Assembly: GCA_015499995.1 (NCBI GenBank)
Contig: JADNRV010000227.1
Coordinates: forward strand, 1 to 64,000
From: Flammula alnicola
Taxonomy: Eukaryota > Basidiomycota > Agaricomycetes > Agaricales > Strophariaceae
Direction: 5' to 3'
Length of the DNA: 64,000 nucleotides
In this document: in pieces, positions 47,685 to 58,668 of the stretch
How positions within the stretch are numbered: position 1 is the stretch's first letter
Layout: every line of letters begins with the position of its first letter
Notes under the pieces: generated by a model
What the model was told of the DNA's origin: nothing
Seen by the model: only the letters and a program-made list of their open reading frames with translations
Databases searched by the model: none
Position numbers and translations under genes: made by a program

Positions 47685-48172
47685 AGTAAATTGAAGTGTC
47701 GTTAGAAGGAGATGAAAAAATGTTAGGGCGTACCATAGAGTTTACTTGAAGGCTTTTTATGACGCGCCAAAGGATGCCACTTCGACGTTTCAACGACTAT
47801 GTTTGCTTTGGCCCCACGGCATAGTGGCTGGCATGGCCCTTCAAAGCCAGCATGTCCAAGTCAAACACCGTCGGTTGGATACATGGTAAACAGGGATGGG
47901 GCCATGGGCCATTGAATTGACCGCTTTTCTGCTTCAATAGGCTGTGCCAGTAAGCGCGTGGTTGACCATTTCTAGCAAATACATGACGTCACAAGTGATT
48001 CAGCTTTGAGCGCTTTTGAGTGCCTGTAAATAGTAAGCGCCTAGGTGCGCACACACAAGCGAACCGACATGCGCTTTATGGGGACTAAAATTTATATATA
48101 AGTCGCATTTTTAGTGACGAGAATGCAACACCTTCCGGTTTCCCAGCATCCTTCCACACCGAACTCTCCAAC
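47685..48172. promoter_or_regulatory. Divergent promoter between KDZ cargo genes 1 and 2
   Basis: Nearly 490 bp between divergent starts. A TATATATAAG word at 48094-48103 lies 70-80 bp before the plus-strand ATG and could be its TATA box. Nothing coding is supported. Confidence 0.45.
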
Positions 48173-49206
48173 ATGGTATTTCAATCCCCAAGTGAACGCG
48201 CAGCCTACCTTAATGATCGAGTTCCTCCGATGAGCAACGAGGACCTTAAATGTCCCAATGGTTACCCCCATTATGAAGGTCTTTGTATGGGAAAGACGGA
48301 TCGGACTTATGATGACATTGGGCGCCGCTCAACATTTGTATGTATATTTAATTTCTGCATCCTGTAGGTCGCCAAGTTCTTCATCTCTAACTCAACTATT
48401 GCAGTGCGGCGGACCCAGGAGCTCCCGCTGTGGGCGCTTTAAGACTCCACGACATTCCCTTCAGGTTATCAAGGACCTTCACGAAGCCATGAAGATTTAT
48501 GATGACCAGCAAAGGGAGAAACGTGCTGCTCAAAAGTCGAGTTCAGCTCCCACCACTCCCACCAAGACACCCGACAAGACAAGCAAGCCCATTGTGCATA
48601 GGCATGATCTCATTAGTATTTCAGTCTTCTATTCTTAATATGTCTTTAACTGACAGCACTTTTGCAGGTCGTATTGAACTTTCTGAAGAGGATTCGGTTA
48701 AGATCTATGTCTACTTGACGGTAAGCCAACTACATAGTCTATTAGTAACCTAGGGATTTTAACTATAATTGCTGACATGGCATTTTACTTTCGGATAGTC
48801 CAATGGCGAGAATTTTGAGCATACAGGCAAGCTCTCCAATGGTACCTACGCCTACCTTGAGGATGCTGTGCTTCGTGAAATGTCAAAATTTCCCATTACT
48901 TCCTGGACCGTGTACGACATCATTCAGCGCGTTTTTGTCCCGATTCCTACCTTCAGCCGTCAAGACGTGCGGCCCAATGAGTTTTTGATCCTCCGATCCT
49001 CTGCTGTTCCACTCGAAAAATGTGATGGATTGGAGGATTTGATTGACGAGCTTCACATGCATTTCACGTCATTGATCAAGACCATTCAAAAGGATAAGGG
49101 CACAGGTGCTCGCCATAAACGCAAAGTGTCGGAAGGCTCCCTGGAAGCTGGCGCCTCGCAGAGCCGCCAAAAGAAGGCAAAAATTGTTATTGATTTGACG
49201 GTTTGA
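48173..49206 (+). CDS. KDZ cargo protein 2, 278 aa, unknown
   Basis: Exons 48173-48337, 48405-48615, 48668-48720 and 48799-49206 join in phase (278 aa). The N-terminal half has a cysteine pattern, CPNGYPHYEGLC, then CGGPRSSRCGRF, that may bind zinc. A helix KDLHEAMKIYDDQQREKRA follows, then a Ser/Thr/Pro linker, an acidic segment (RIELSEEDSVKIYVYLT), a globular-looking part (REMSKFPITSWTVYDIIQRV) and a Lys/Arg C-terminus (RHKRKVSEGS, RQKKAKIVIDLTV) resembling a nuclear signal. The second donor (A|GTATTT) was chosen because it is the only one that keeps the frame. Function unknown. It is read in the opposite direction to cargo gene 1, with which it shares an upstream region. Confidence 0.72.
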
Positions 49207-49397
49207 CAAGTTGAACTTTAGTTTATTTCCCCCTCTTTCAAATGTACTGTCATATGGAGTAACTAGCTTGATATTAGATACGCTGTTCCAAGAATATATG
49301 TATGTTTCAAATTAGGATAGCATGTGTACATAGCAAGGCATTGAGTCCATTTAGAAACACTAACTACCACCCTCATCCACCCACCGATGTGCGACAC

Positions 49398-50630
49398 CTA
49401 TGCCTGCAGCTCTTCAATGGTGCTGAGCATCTCCAAGCCACGAATCCAGCGAGTGGATTGGTCATGCATTCGCTGCGCCTTCTCCTCCTCGCTCGCATTC
49501 GCCTCCCAATCAGCCTGCTTCTGACATCCATTGTCGACCCAACGGAAGAGCCCTCCGGCGCTGTATTGTGCAAAGGAATACCTGGTTTCGTTGTTGGCTA
49601 TTGGAGTGTTCGAGTGCCGGATCATGGCGGAGGGGATGAGGATGGTCGATCCAGGAGGAAACCGGATGATGTACTTCAGATCCCAGAGCACGAGATGCCC
49701 TCCACGGTCCGGGTTGAAGGAGCCCAAGGCCGTGATGGCACACCATCCCCAGGTGAGGTTTGCGTAATCACGGTGGGGGAATGAAACAGTGCGAGGGCCA
49801 AAGTTAATGGTGGCAGAGGCGAAGGCGGACTTAGGGAAGGTGCGACAGATGGTGTCAGGTGACCAGCGCACAAGTTCGTCTATTGTGTCTTGGTAGTAAT
49901 TGTAGAGCCGGGGGGCGACTGTCTCGAAGGCGGCTGGATGAATGTTGTTAATGAGGGCTGTAGCGGGGTAATAATTTTACTTACAGTTGGTGAATCCGAC
50001 GATGCGTTTGAACGCCGGTTGCTGCAAAAGCTCGTTCAGGATTGGGGTGCATGCTGGCGAATTCAATCGCATGCGTGGAGATGCCTGCCCGCCACCATGG
50101 GAGAGCCCAATTTGATAGGCTGGGAATGCGCCGCGACGGTGGATAGTGTGCTCGGGTGGAGCAAGCTGCTGCCGAGCAAAGTGGATGGCGCGTGATGCAT
50201 CAAGGTTCACTTTGCCCCAGTCGATGCACTTGGGAGTGCCGGCAAGAAGACCAATCACGCGGTTATTTGAGACAATGATGCGCGAGTCCCTGAGGAATGG
50301 ATTGTCAGCTGCGTGGTCCATCGAGGCAGAATGGGGCGGTGCTTACCTGCCGGTCCACTCGACTTCGTTCATGCTGAACTTATGCTTAAGTTCATCCGTA
50401 CTCCAGTCCCTCCACTCCTCCTTTCCATCTCGGAGACCCACCCATGCTGGCTTCGTCGTTTTGAAGTCCTTCTCCATGTCAATGGCAGGGTGAAGCGGGT
50501 TTGCCGAGGCAATAGGCCTGTACTTTGCAGTACAGGCTTTGAGGCGACTGCCAGACAACTCCTGGATTGCCGCCCGCTTCTTCCTGCGCTCTTCTCGTTG
50601 GCGGACATTCTTCCAAGCACGATCTTTCAT
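49398..50630 (-). CDS. TET/JBP family 2-oxoglutarate/Fe(II) dioxygenase
   Basis: Predicted to oxidise 5-methylcytosine (or a related thymine substrate) in DNA using 2-oxoglutarate and Fe(II). Exons 50347-50630, 49985-50289 and 49398-49957 give 382 aa in phase. The family landmarks are all there: GLSHGGGQ, the metal-binding HxD as FPHRDYANL (His about 258, Asp about 260), GGHLVLWDLK, FPPGSTILIPSAMIRHSNTP with the distal His (about 311), and ETRYSFAQYSAGGLFRWV with the 2-oxoglutarate-binding Arg (about 322). The start at 50630 gives a basic helix (KDRAWKNVRQREERRKKRA). An upstream frame from 50851 has an acidic repeat (SDISDLSDLDEDD) but is out of frame by one. TET/JBP genes are known to travel with KDZ transposons in Agaricomycetes. 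Confidence 0.93.
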
Positions 50631-51239
50631 GCCAGGAGGTCGAATGGGCGCAGCGATGGTTGAGGGGTGGGGGCAGGTGCTTGGGGTGCGGTCAAAGGCA
50701 ACGAGGGGGGTGGGTCGTCCTCATCGAGGTCAGAAAGGTCAGAAATGTCAGAAAGGGTGAGGTCTGCATCCATGTGCTGGACAAGGTGGTCCTCGAGTTT
50801 AAAGAATGATGGCGCATGCAAGGGGGATCCCATATGAATGTCGCCGGGCAAAGCACCACGCGCCGCTGGTGAGCCGGTATCTGCACAGCATATGGAGAAT
50901 TTAATGAGCTTAATAAAAATATTAAAGAGATGTAGCGCCCTTCAGTCGCGCACACGACCAAAGCAGGGCGAGGGCTTCACACAGCAGTTCCAAGGTCGGA
51001 TCCGCCAAGTGAAGTCCTCGACCAGCTCAGATAGTGCACTCGATGGGAGGGCGACATATGGTACCAAAATGACCCACTTTGCATCTGTTGAGGTGTTCGC
51101 AGCATTTGCAGGCAGAGGGATATTTGAATTTCAGACAACTTATTGAACTTCGAGAATCGACGCGACCGTTGATTGTATCACGTGCCCAGTGGCACGGTCT
51201 AATCCGTTGGACGCTGGTAATATATAGCATTGTCCTTAT
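50631..51239. other. Upstream region of the TET/JBP gene
   Basis: On the minus strand a short frame (50627-50851) encodes MPGDIHMGSPLHAPSFFKLE and an acidic repeat. It is one nucleotide out of frame with the dioxygenase, so it could be a lost N-terminal extension. Nothing else coding is supported up to 51239. Confidence 0.4.
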
Positions 51240-51836
51240 TCTCAATTGCTGACTTGACATACCGGTCTTTTCTTGACCTAGACCTGCTGCTCACTCTCGG
51301 AGTCGCTCAAGCACTTGCACCTCGAGCTCACACTGATACCCCTCCTCTCTCGGCATTCGAGGGCTCGTCGATCTCGGAAGGGTCTCAGTCCAGCATCGAC
51401 CTCTCCCAGCTCAATGTCGCCCTCTCCAACGCCACGCACTCAATTCCATGAACAGGGCTCGTGCTCGTGCTCGCGGCACAGGTCGTCGTCAGCGATATTC
51501 CAAGGCACACATCTCTCGCCCTTCCGTGTATGAGACCATCGAGCAAGGGCACAGCCAGAGGAACCACTTGGGATTGCGATCCAATGTATGTATTTTGACT
51601 ATCTGCTGTCGTGTCTTTTTCTTATTGACGATTTCTTTAGACTTTCAAGCCCCAGCAGAACCAGCGGGCATGCAAGCACTTCTCGAACGCTCGGTGCAAA
51701 GCTACGGCCCACTTCCATCTGATCTCCGTCCACGTCAAATGCGCCCTCGAACCTCGTCGCGGCCACCGCCCTAACCCCAAGCACGGATCTCGAAAGGGAC
51801 CCTCTCGCCAGAGCGGACCCGGATCTTGACTGCTAT
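51240..51836 (+). pseudogene. Coding-like remnant, unidentified
   Basis: Pieces in different frames look like protein rather than chance: SSISEGSQSSIDLSQLNVAL (frame ending 51451), ARARARGTGRRQRYSKAHIS then RPSVYETIEQ (from 51448), and GMQALLERSVQSYGPLPSDL then RPRQMRPRTSSRPP (to 51774). Frame changes and a TAA separate them. This is probably a captured piece of a host gene, but the parent was not recognised. Confidence 0.4.
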
Positions 51837-51961
51837 CCTCGATGACTCAAATTCCAGCAATCGCCCACCGAGACCAACTGCAGCTCGCACGACACCCTTG
51901 TTGCTTTGCTGGGCGTCCTCTTACCATCTTCGCAAGCCACATACGTGGGATCTAACGCGGC

Positions 51962-52748
51962 ATGGGTGCTACCAGCGACCAAGACCCTTTCGCTCTCTTC
52001 CACACTCCGCCGCCCAACGAAACTCCCGGAGAACGAGCAGCTCGCCAGGCAATCAGATCGACGAACAGCTGAAGGCAGAGCGTTGGGCGTTGAAAAAGCA
52101 GAACTATACGGTTCGCGTGCTCTTGCTCGGTCAACCTGAGAGCGGTAAGTGCTCATCTAGCGCTCACTGTCAATTCTTATTACTATAACTAACTGGATCC
52201 TACGTTAGGTTCTCGCGAGTTGCCTCGATGATATGAAGATACTCTGGTCAGATGAAGTTGTAAAGGTCGTTTTGAAGAAACGAAGAATACGGCTGGAAGA
52301 TTCGGCTGGATTGTGAGTCTTTCGTGGTGTCGTCTTCAGCCTGCTACTTATGACATGCCGTTGTTTCTTAGATGACCTCGACCGCATCGCAAGGCGGGAT
52401 TACAAACCTTCTGATGACGATGTTTTTCTGATGACGATGTTTCGGGCTCGTTTAAGGACGTTGGGTGTGCAAGAATATCGAATAAAGTTCGAAGCCAACT
52501 CCAGTGCGTTCGCTGGTGCGTTTTAGCTACTACTACTTCCCTACGACATAGCTATTTACCTCAGCCATTCCAGGCGGTATCGGAGGAGATGCTGGCAGGG
52601 ACTGGCTCTTGTATGGCGTTGGCGGATCTCGGACGATGGTACGTATGCATGTTGATCGAATGAAACCCCAGCTCATTCCACTCAATCTAGCACCATGCTT
52701 GGGTACCGTATTTCGATTTCCTCAAAGCGCAGATTTCGTGTAACTCCT
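51962..52748 (+). pseudogene. G-protein alpha subunit fragment
   Basis: A captured piece of a heterotrimeric G-alpha gene. In order: MGATSDQDPFALFHTPPPNE, then QIDEQLKAERWALKKQNYTV and RVLLLGQPESG (P-loop) at 52045-52144; VLASCLDDMKILWSDEVVKV and KKRRIRLEDSAG from 52209; LDRIARRDYKPSDDD and ARLRTLGVQEYRIKFE from 52376; GRDWLLYGVGGSRT (switch II region) near 52595; and HHAWVPYFDFL at 52692. Damage: a frame change before QIDEQ, a missing stretch between the P-loop and VLASC, a 17-nt tandem duplication (TCTGATGACGATGTTTT, 52411-52444), and no C-terminal half. Introns are retained, so the capture happened at DNA level. Confidence 0.82.
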
Positions 52749-53289
52749 AAACGGTGCTATGATTTGTGCGCTCTTTCTATTTTCTACTTATATCTTTCGG
52801 AAAGTCAATTTTATCATATCCCCATGGACCTTTATATTGTTGCTTCTCCATGTATATATTTCCAAGCAATAAACGCCGCATTGACACCTAGTGACTTGCA
52901 GCACTATCTTGGCACTATCCATCATCTTTTCCAACTTCGAGCCAACATCTTCTCCAGGAAGTCCCTTCAAGCCGAACTGGGGCAGGTTGAAGCAACGCGA
53001 TTAATAGTTGTTCCTGCAAGTCTGTGGGTTGATTGATCACAGGGATGTTCTGTAAGTGCCAGCGGCAGCGCTTGCCAAGGTACACACTTCTCTGCTTGTG
53101 GCCACTCCGCTTTGAACTTCGATTGGGCCTTGATATTTCGCGTGCATTGTTCTAAGGGCCACTATGGCTTGTAAACACGGAGTTGATATGTGAGTGGCCT
53201 TATTCAAGCGATATTCTTAAGACTTTATACGCATTACCGTTCAGAAATCCCTCACCCCTTTTCTCCTCCCTTAGGACCCACTTTCCGAT

Positions 53290-56200
53290 ATGTCGACACT
53301 GAAGCTACGAGAAAAGAAGATGGCGCAGCTGAGGGAAAAATATGCGAGTCGCATCCACGAGGACGATCAGACGGCCTACTCTGAATATACAGTCATTGCT
53401 GGTACGGCACATTCATACCATCCCCTGCTTTTCCCATCGCAAATTCTCCTTACCTTAGGATCAACTGTGACAACTTCGTTGTCAGCTTTGCCACTCCCGC
53501 CACAGCCACTTGAACAAATGGATCTCCCGAAACCTTCTTCTACTGAGACTCCAAAATCGGAGAAAACAAAGGTGGCGCGTACACAGGTTCGTCGCCTTCC
53601 ATGATCCATCCCCTCTAGCAGTTCATTCTCAAGTTTATTACAGAGATCTGAGCAACTCGGAGAATTCGAAGATAATTTTTCTTGGATCTTGGACTGTATG
53701 TTCAAGCTTCAAGCCGACAGATCGATTGGCGAGGACTGTCCGTGCGGTACTCCAGGAGCAACAAGAACAACGAGGTGTTCCGACTGCATGTTTGGCAGCC
53801 AACCAACCTGCTCCGAATGTTTTATTGCCGCTCATCACGCCAAACCTACGCATTGGGCCGAGAAGTGGGACTCGGACAAGGGATTTTTCATTCGACATGA
53901 CATTTCAACTCTTCGTCCACAGGGGTACTCCATCCAATTCGGGCATCTTGGCGTAGTTTGTCCCTATACTACAGAGGAGAATGAGGTCTTCTTTCACATC
54001 ATAGACTGTAACGGCATCCACAATACCAAGGTTCGCTTTTGCGGCTGTCCAGGTTCCTTGGATCGCGCAAAGCAGCTTCTAGCACATGGCCTATTTCCTG
54101 CAACGTTGGCGCGGCCCCAAATGGCATTCACATTCCAACTTCTTGAGACATTCCACATCCTTCACCTCGAATCGAAAATCGCAAAGTATGATTTTGTTGG
54201 TGCTCTTCGACGACTAACTGACAATGCGTTTGTGCATAACGTATCTGTAAGCACATTTAGTTTGCTTTTGTAATTGAATGTTAATTGTTCAAATATTAGG
54301 ACCCTATCCCCATTTTCGGGTCGTGACCCAGGTCTGGACCGTGCTTAAGGCAATGATGCGTCTTGGACAGTGTCACGGCATTGACCAGATTCTACCAAAC
54401 CGTCGTCCTGGAAACCTTATTGTTTTCTGTCCGGCATGCCCAGAGCCTGGCGTGAATATGGAACCAGGTTGGGAGCGTACTCCTAATCACCTCCGGTGAG
54501 TTTCAAAATTGTAGAATATCCGGCCTACTCTTCTCAAACTTGCAACATCCCTAGTCACCTCAATCAGACAAGGTTTACAGCAGATGGAAATTTTCATTTG
54601 AACCACTTCATTAAGAATAACGATCCAGAAGAAATCTCTCTGTTTCGAGGCAATGCATACTTTCCGAAAGATGAGAAGTTTAAACCCTACATAGCGAGAG
54701 TCTCTAGCGATATTCCTGAGGTACGAGGAACATGGTTCACATTCAGCACAATGCCTAATCGTGACATTTGTCTAGAAATCGCACCCCTGCAGCCATCTGA
54801 GCGTCTTGAAGAATCGAAAGGAAAAGAAGTTTGACTACATGGATGTATCAGGTGCTTCCCAAGTTGCATGCAGCCATGTTATCATCAAATCAACAGTCGA
54901 TCTTCAGCTTGGAGAGCGGTATGTTGTTTTATTCTGCCATTTTTAACTCTTGGTAACGAAATACATTAGGTTTGCGAACACCGACTACGCCCTAGCGCAC
55001 GCAATACAGCAACATCGACCAGTTGAGAGGGGCACAAAGATGAACTGCGACCATCTCATGTCATACGATATTGCATGTGCCTACCACATCAACATCGTTG
55101 ACCGGTTTAAGAAGAATTTTCCCGAGCTCGTTGCCGACGTGGAGGCAATTAGGTGGCTTATACCCTTGGTTCACATTCAAAACCACAAGGATAACTGCAC
55201 CTATCTGCACTCATCAGCATACACACCAAGCGCTGGGCATTTCCACGGAGAGACAGCCGAAATGCCTTGGTCGGAGTCAAATCAACTTGGGCCTCAAACA
55301 AGGCAGATGAACAATGGACAGCGAAAGGATGTTCTGATCGACAATGCTGGGGATTGGAACTGGAAGAAGACCGCAAACATGAGTAAGTGGCTTTACGTCT
55401 GCAGCGAAATCTCAACTAAATGGGCTATTCAAATTTTAGCGACGACTCTTTATAATGAAATCATTCGAGCGAAAGTTCTAGCAGATGAAAAGCGGGAGGC
55501 ATTCAAGGCCTTGTGTGAGCTGTATCCTGGCCGCATAGAAACTTGGAATAACCTTGATCGCGAACGTCGGGTAGTCTCGAAGGGAAAAGAGGTTGAGTGT
55601 GTTTATCGACACAGCCAGAAAAAAGGTAAGAAATTCTGCTCCGACATGGTTGGCTATTATTAGCATATTAACAGCTTTATATCTTCGACAGAACCTTCAC
55701 ATACCAGAATTTACAACCTCCTCATTGACGAACTTCAAGCGAAGATATCAATCGGAACAATAGCGCCAGAGATGGGTTTAATCCCTTCATTTCTGAAGGA
55801 TGGATTGAGTATCTTGGAGACTAAGTATGTTTTTCAGATGGGACCTTAGTATTTGAAATTAAAATTTATCTACTTTGTAGGCACCGCATAACTTCTAAGC
55901 TGTCGACACAGCAGCATGGTGTGGCAGATCCCAAGTTGAATGATGAGATCTCTAAGCAGTGAAGTAAACTCCGTAACCAGATCAACAAGTGGAGACGCGT
56001 ACAGAGGAAAATTGCGCCTCAGGTGGGCGATCATGTGGCCAAACAAGCCTTATCATTCAAGACACTCGACTCCACTGAAGACGAAAACCTCTTCCTTCCT
56101 TCCGACTTCTCCCTCAGTGATCGCCTCTCACTCAATTTAATCCAACTTTCCGAACTTCAGCGACGATATTTTCAAGGATATGCACACAATTACAAGGATC

Positions 56201-57508
56201 AGGTCCGCTTGATTTCAAAATCGCTCTCAGCGCTGCGTGTAGAGAAGAAGAAAAATGCCTACGGTCAGGACCGACATACTCGGGCCGCGGCGAGGATCTC
56301 GGATGTCGAACATCGCTTGGACCTCGCAATTGAAGACTACAATGCTACACGTAGTGCCTTGGTTTCATTGGGCATGAGCGAGGATGATCCGGAATTCCCT
56401 CCTTTGACATTGAAGGATACATTTCGAAAGAGGACGAACACTAAGCGCGCGGTTGGTGATACCTATCGTATGGATGGGCTCATCTGGACAAATACGGGCG
56501 CAACAGGTGGCGCTCGCGCATCTCAAGCCGCATCTAGTGGTGAATGTGCCGTTTCCATTGCAACTCAAGGTTCCAGGGCAAAAAAGCGTGCGTATCAGTA
56601 TCACAGTATTCTTTGCCAGTTTTTTTATCTCAATTACCTTTCAGGGCAATATGTTGCAGGGAAGGCAGGCCATCGTAAGGGAAAACGTCGCCGCCTCAAT
56701 GGTGACGAGCCTGGTGAAGCTGGCAGTGCAAAAGACCAGAAGAAAAATCGAACAGGTATGAATCTCAGTGTTTTTTTTTTACTTTCTTCATAGATTCATT
56801 TATTCTAATACAGACGGTTGGATCTGGCGTCCCACTCCAGGCACTGATCTTACGGAGAAGGAGCTCGCAGAGTGGATCGAGGAAGGTAAAGCTATTTTTA
56901 CTTACATGCATCTAACGCTTACATTTTCTGCTAGGTGACCGCGTTCAATGGTTTCGTGCAGAAGCCGAGATGCAGCGCTGGCAGGAGGAGCTTGAAACTC
57001 TTCAAGCAGATTTCATGCGCTGCATCCGCACCTTTCAGAAAATGTCTGAGGTCTGGAAAGATCTCGCAAAGTCAAATTCCGGTGAACCTGGAAAAACCGC
57101 ATATGCTAGAAAAAAGTCCTCGATGTTCACCGAAATGGCGATCCGTGGTCAGCAGCAGTTCGAAAACGCCGGGTACAGCAATCGCGTCCTCGAGGAAGGC
57201 AAAATCCTCGCTGATTACCTTGAAATTGACCGCAGTGACTTGGAAAAGAGCCTTCAACATCTTCTTGTAGGCGTATCTTTCTCTGTCATTTTGATCTGCT
57301 CCTAAAAATCATCCTGTTTAGCAACCATTGCAGTCAGGCACGGAAAATATGAATGGTAGCCATGATGGGCTCTCTCTTCATCCAAACGACGAGTCGTCTA
57401 TGGATACTGACATGACCTCTGAAGGGATGTCGGGCACGGAGTCAGAGGTGCGTCCATTTTTGGCCAGAATACATCCACTCTACTGATATTAGCTCCTAGG
57501 AGGATTAA
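53290..57508 (+). pseudogene. KDZ transposase with CxC2-type cysteine cluster, damaged
   Basis: DDE-type transposase that would cut and move the element. About 15 exons from 53290-53401 to 57500-57508. The N-terminal cysteine cluster runs CPCGTPGATRTTRCSDC, then CSECFIAAHHAKPTHW, VCPYTTEENEVFFHIIDC and the KDZ hallmark FCGCPGSLDRAKQLL. Catalytic-core motifs are FTADGNFHLNHF (first Asp), HLMSYDIACAYH (second Asp) and GHFHGETAEMPWSESNQLG (Glu). A long coiled-coil C-terminus follows. Two defects: at the exon starting 54300 the frame shifts by one (the family frame is GPYPHFRVVTQVW, but the spliced frame stops after FGS), and a TGA lies in frame at 55960-55962 after NDEISKQ. As written the protein would be truncated. 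The rest of the frame is well kept. Confidence 0.85.
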
Positions 57509-57698
57509 ACTGTCCAAGGTTAGGTGTTCAAGTGGCAACAAGTTTTAATCTCCTCCGTCTTTAATCAATGTTTTAATCTCATGTGATGTTTAATCACCTA
57601 CGTGTTTAATCAGAGCCATGTTTTGCACCTGTCATTATTTACCGGCTGTAATCAGTATTTAAATCTATGTTTAATCACTGATATAAGTAGATTTTTTG

Positions 57699-57835
57699 CT
57701 GTTTAAACACTTTTATGCACCGTCTGTACTACCTCTAATGGTATCACTACTTTAACATATGTTTTAAACGTAATTTAAACTGTTTAATCACACCGCCTTA
57801 CTTAAGGTCTGATGTTTAATTAATATCCATATGGT
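57699..57835 (-). repeat. KDZ right terminal inverted repeat
   Basis: Reverse complement of 44885-45021 with three differences by eye. It is followed by TTACG and the target copy GCTGAGCT (57840-57847). From about 57520 to 57690 the same GTTTAAT/TTTAATCA words occur as on the left side. Confidence 0.92.
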
Positions 57836-57959
57836 TACGGCTGAGCTTGCTTATGACCCTCATGACCCTCCCATAATCAGGCCCAGGCTCGGTGCCGAGG
57901 AAAAGCCCAGGCGCGCAAGGTATTATCGCTGCCACAGGTTGGAAGTCCTTGTTGATATA

Positions 57960-58519
57960 TAAGGCTCCAACCGTACACTATACGTATACAACCCTGGGCG
58001 TATATATATGGATACAGTTGTATACTCTATATATACTGTATATATACGGTTATACAGTTTTTATATAGGGTTCTGCCAGATGTATATATTTTTTGGCTGT
58101 GGGGGATTAGCTTTTCATGCCATTCATATGGTAATTAGATCAAAACTTCCCCGGCTCGGTTTATTTCCTGAAAACGCCAGGAATTCCTGTCGGAAATAAA
58201 ATGTCACCTCTGCTTAGCAAGGGACAACATTCTCTGATCCTTGATGCTCTGGAATGAACTTCTCGTCTATGTAAAAATCCTCCTGTATACAGCTAAAATA
58301 TTCAGGCAACTTACTTCAGTTGGGTATGCCTCCTAAATTGTTGAAAATTTGGCCAAGAAAACCATCTTTCTGGTGTGATTTTTGAAACTGTATATGGCAA
58401 CTATATACTGTATATTTACTATCTACCCCACTTTCCTCAAAAGTTCTATACATATACATATACATATACAGTAAAAACCATATATATACAGTAGTGTATA
58501 GTGTACGGTTGGAGCCTTA
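57960..58519. mobile_element. hAT-like MITE, 560 bp
   Basis: Terminal inverted repeats of about 28 bp, starting TAAGGCTCCAACCGTACACT on both sides, and an exact 8-bp target duplication TTGATATA (57952-57959 and 58520-58527). Size and duplication length fit the hAT superfamily, although the end sequence alone is not diagnostic. The interior is AT-rich with TATACA repeats and no coding frame. It interrupts the DUF6697 gene; removing it with one target copy restores the frame between FMYIN and KDFQPVAAIIP. Confidence 0.85.
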
Positions 58520-58668
58520 TTGATATACATGAAGTCATTCATGCCGTGAACCGCTACAAACTTTGCAGCAACCTTCGGTATAGTCTCTTGCATGTTGCCG
58601 CCGTATACTTTTGCCATGAACAGTCTCGACACTGTCGCCTCTTGAGTGATCTTGTCCAATGTGATATA

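Larger units (their letters stand above)
44880..57839 (+). mobile_element. KDZ (Kyakuja-Dileera-Zisupton) DNA transposon with TET/JBP cargo
   Basis: A 12,960-bp element bounded by terminal inverted repeats of about 137 bp: left from CCATATGGATAGTAATTAAA to GTGTTTAAACAG (ending 45021), right the complement at 57699-57835. By eye only three bases differ between the arms. It is flanked by GCTGAGCT on both sides. Inside are a KDZ transposase gene, a TET/JBP dioxygenase, two cargo genes of unknown function, and broken fragments of a G-alpha gene and of another coding sequence. Subterminal regions on both sides are packed with GTTTAAACA and TGATTAAACA words, probable transposase-binding sites. The low arm divergence indicates a recent insertion. 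Confidence 0.93.
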
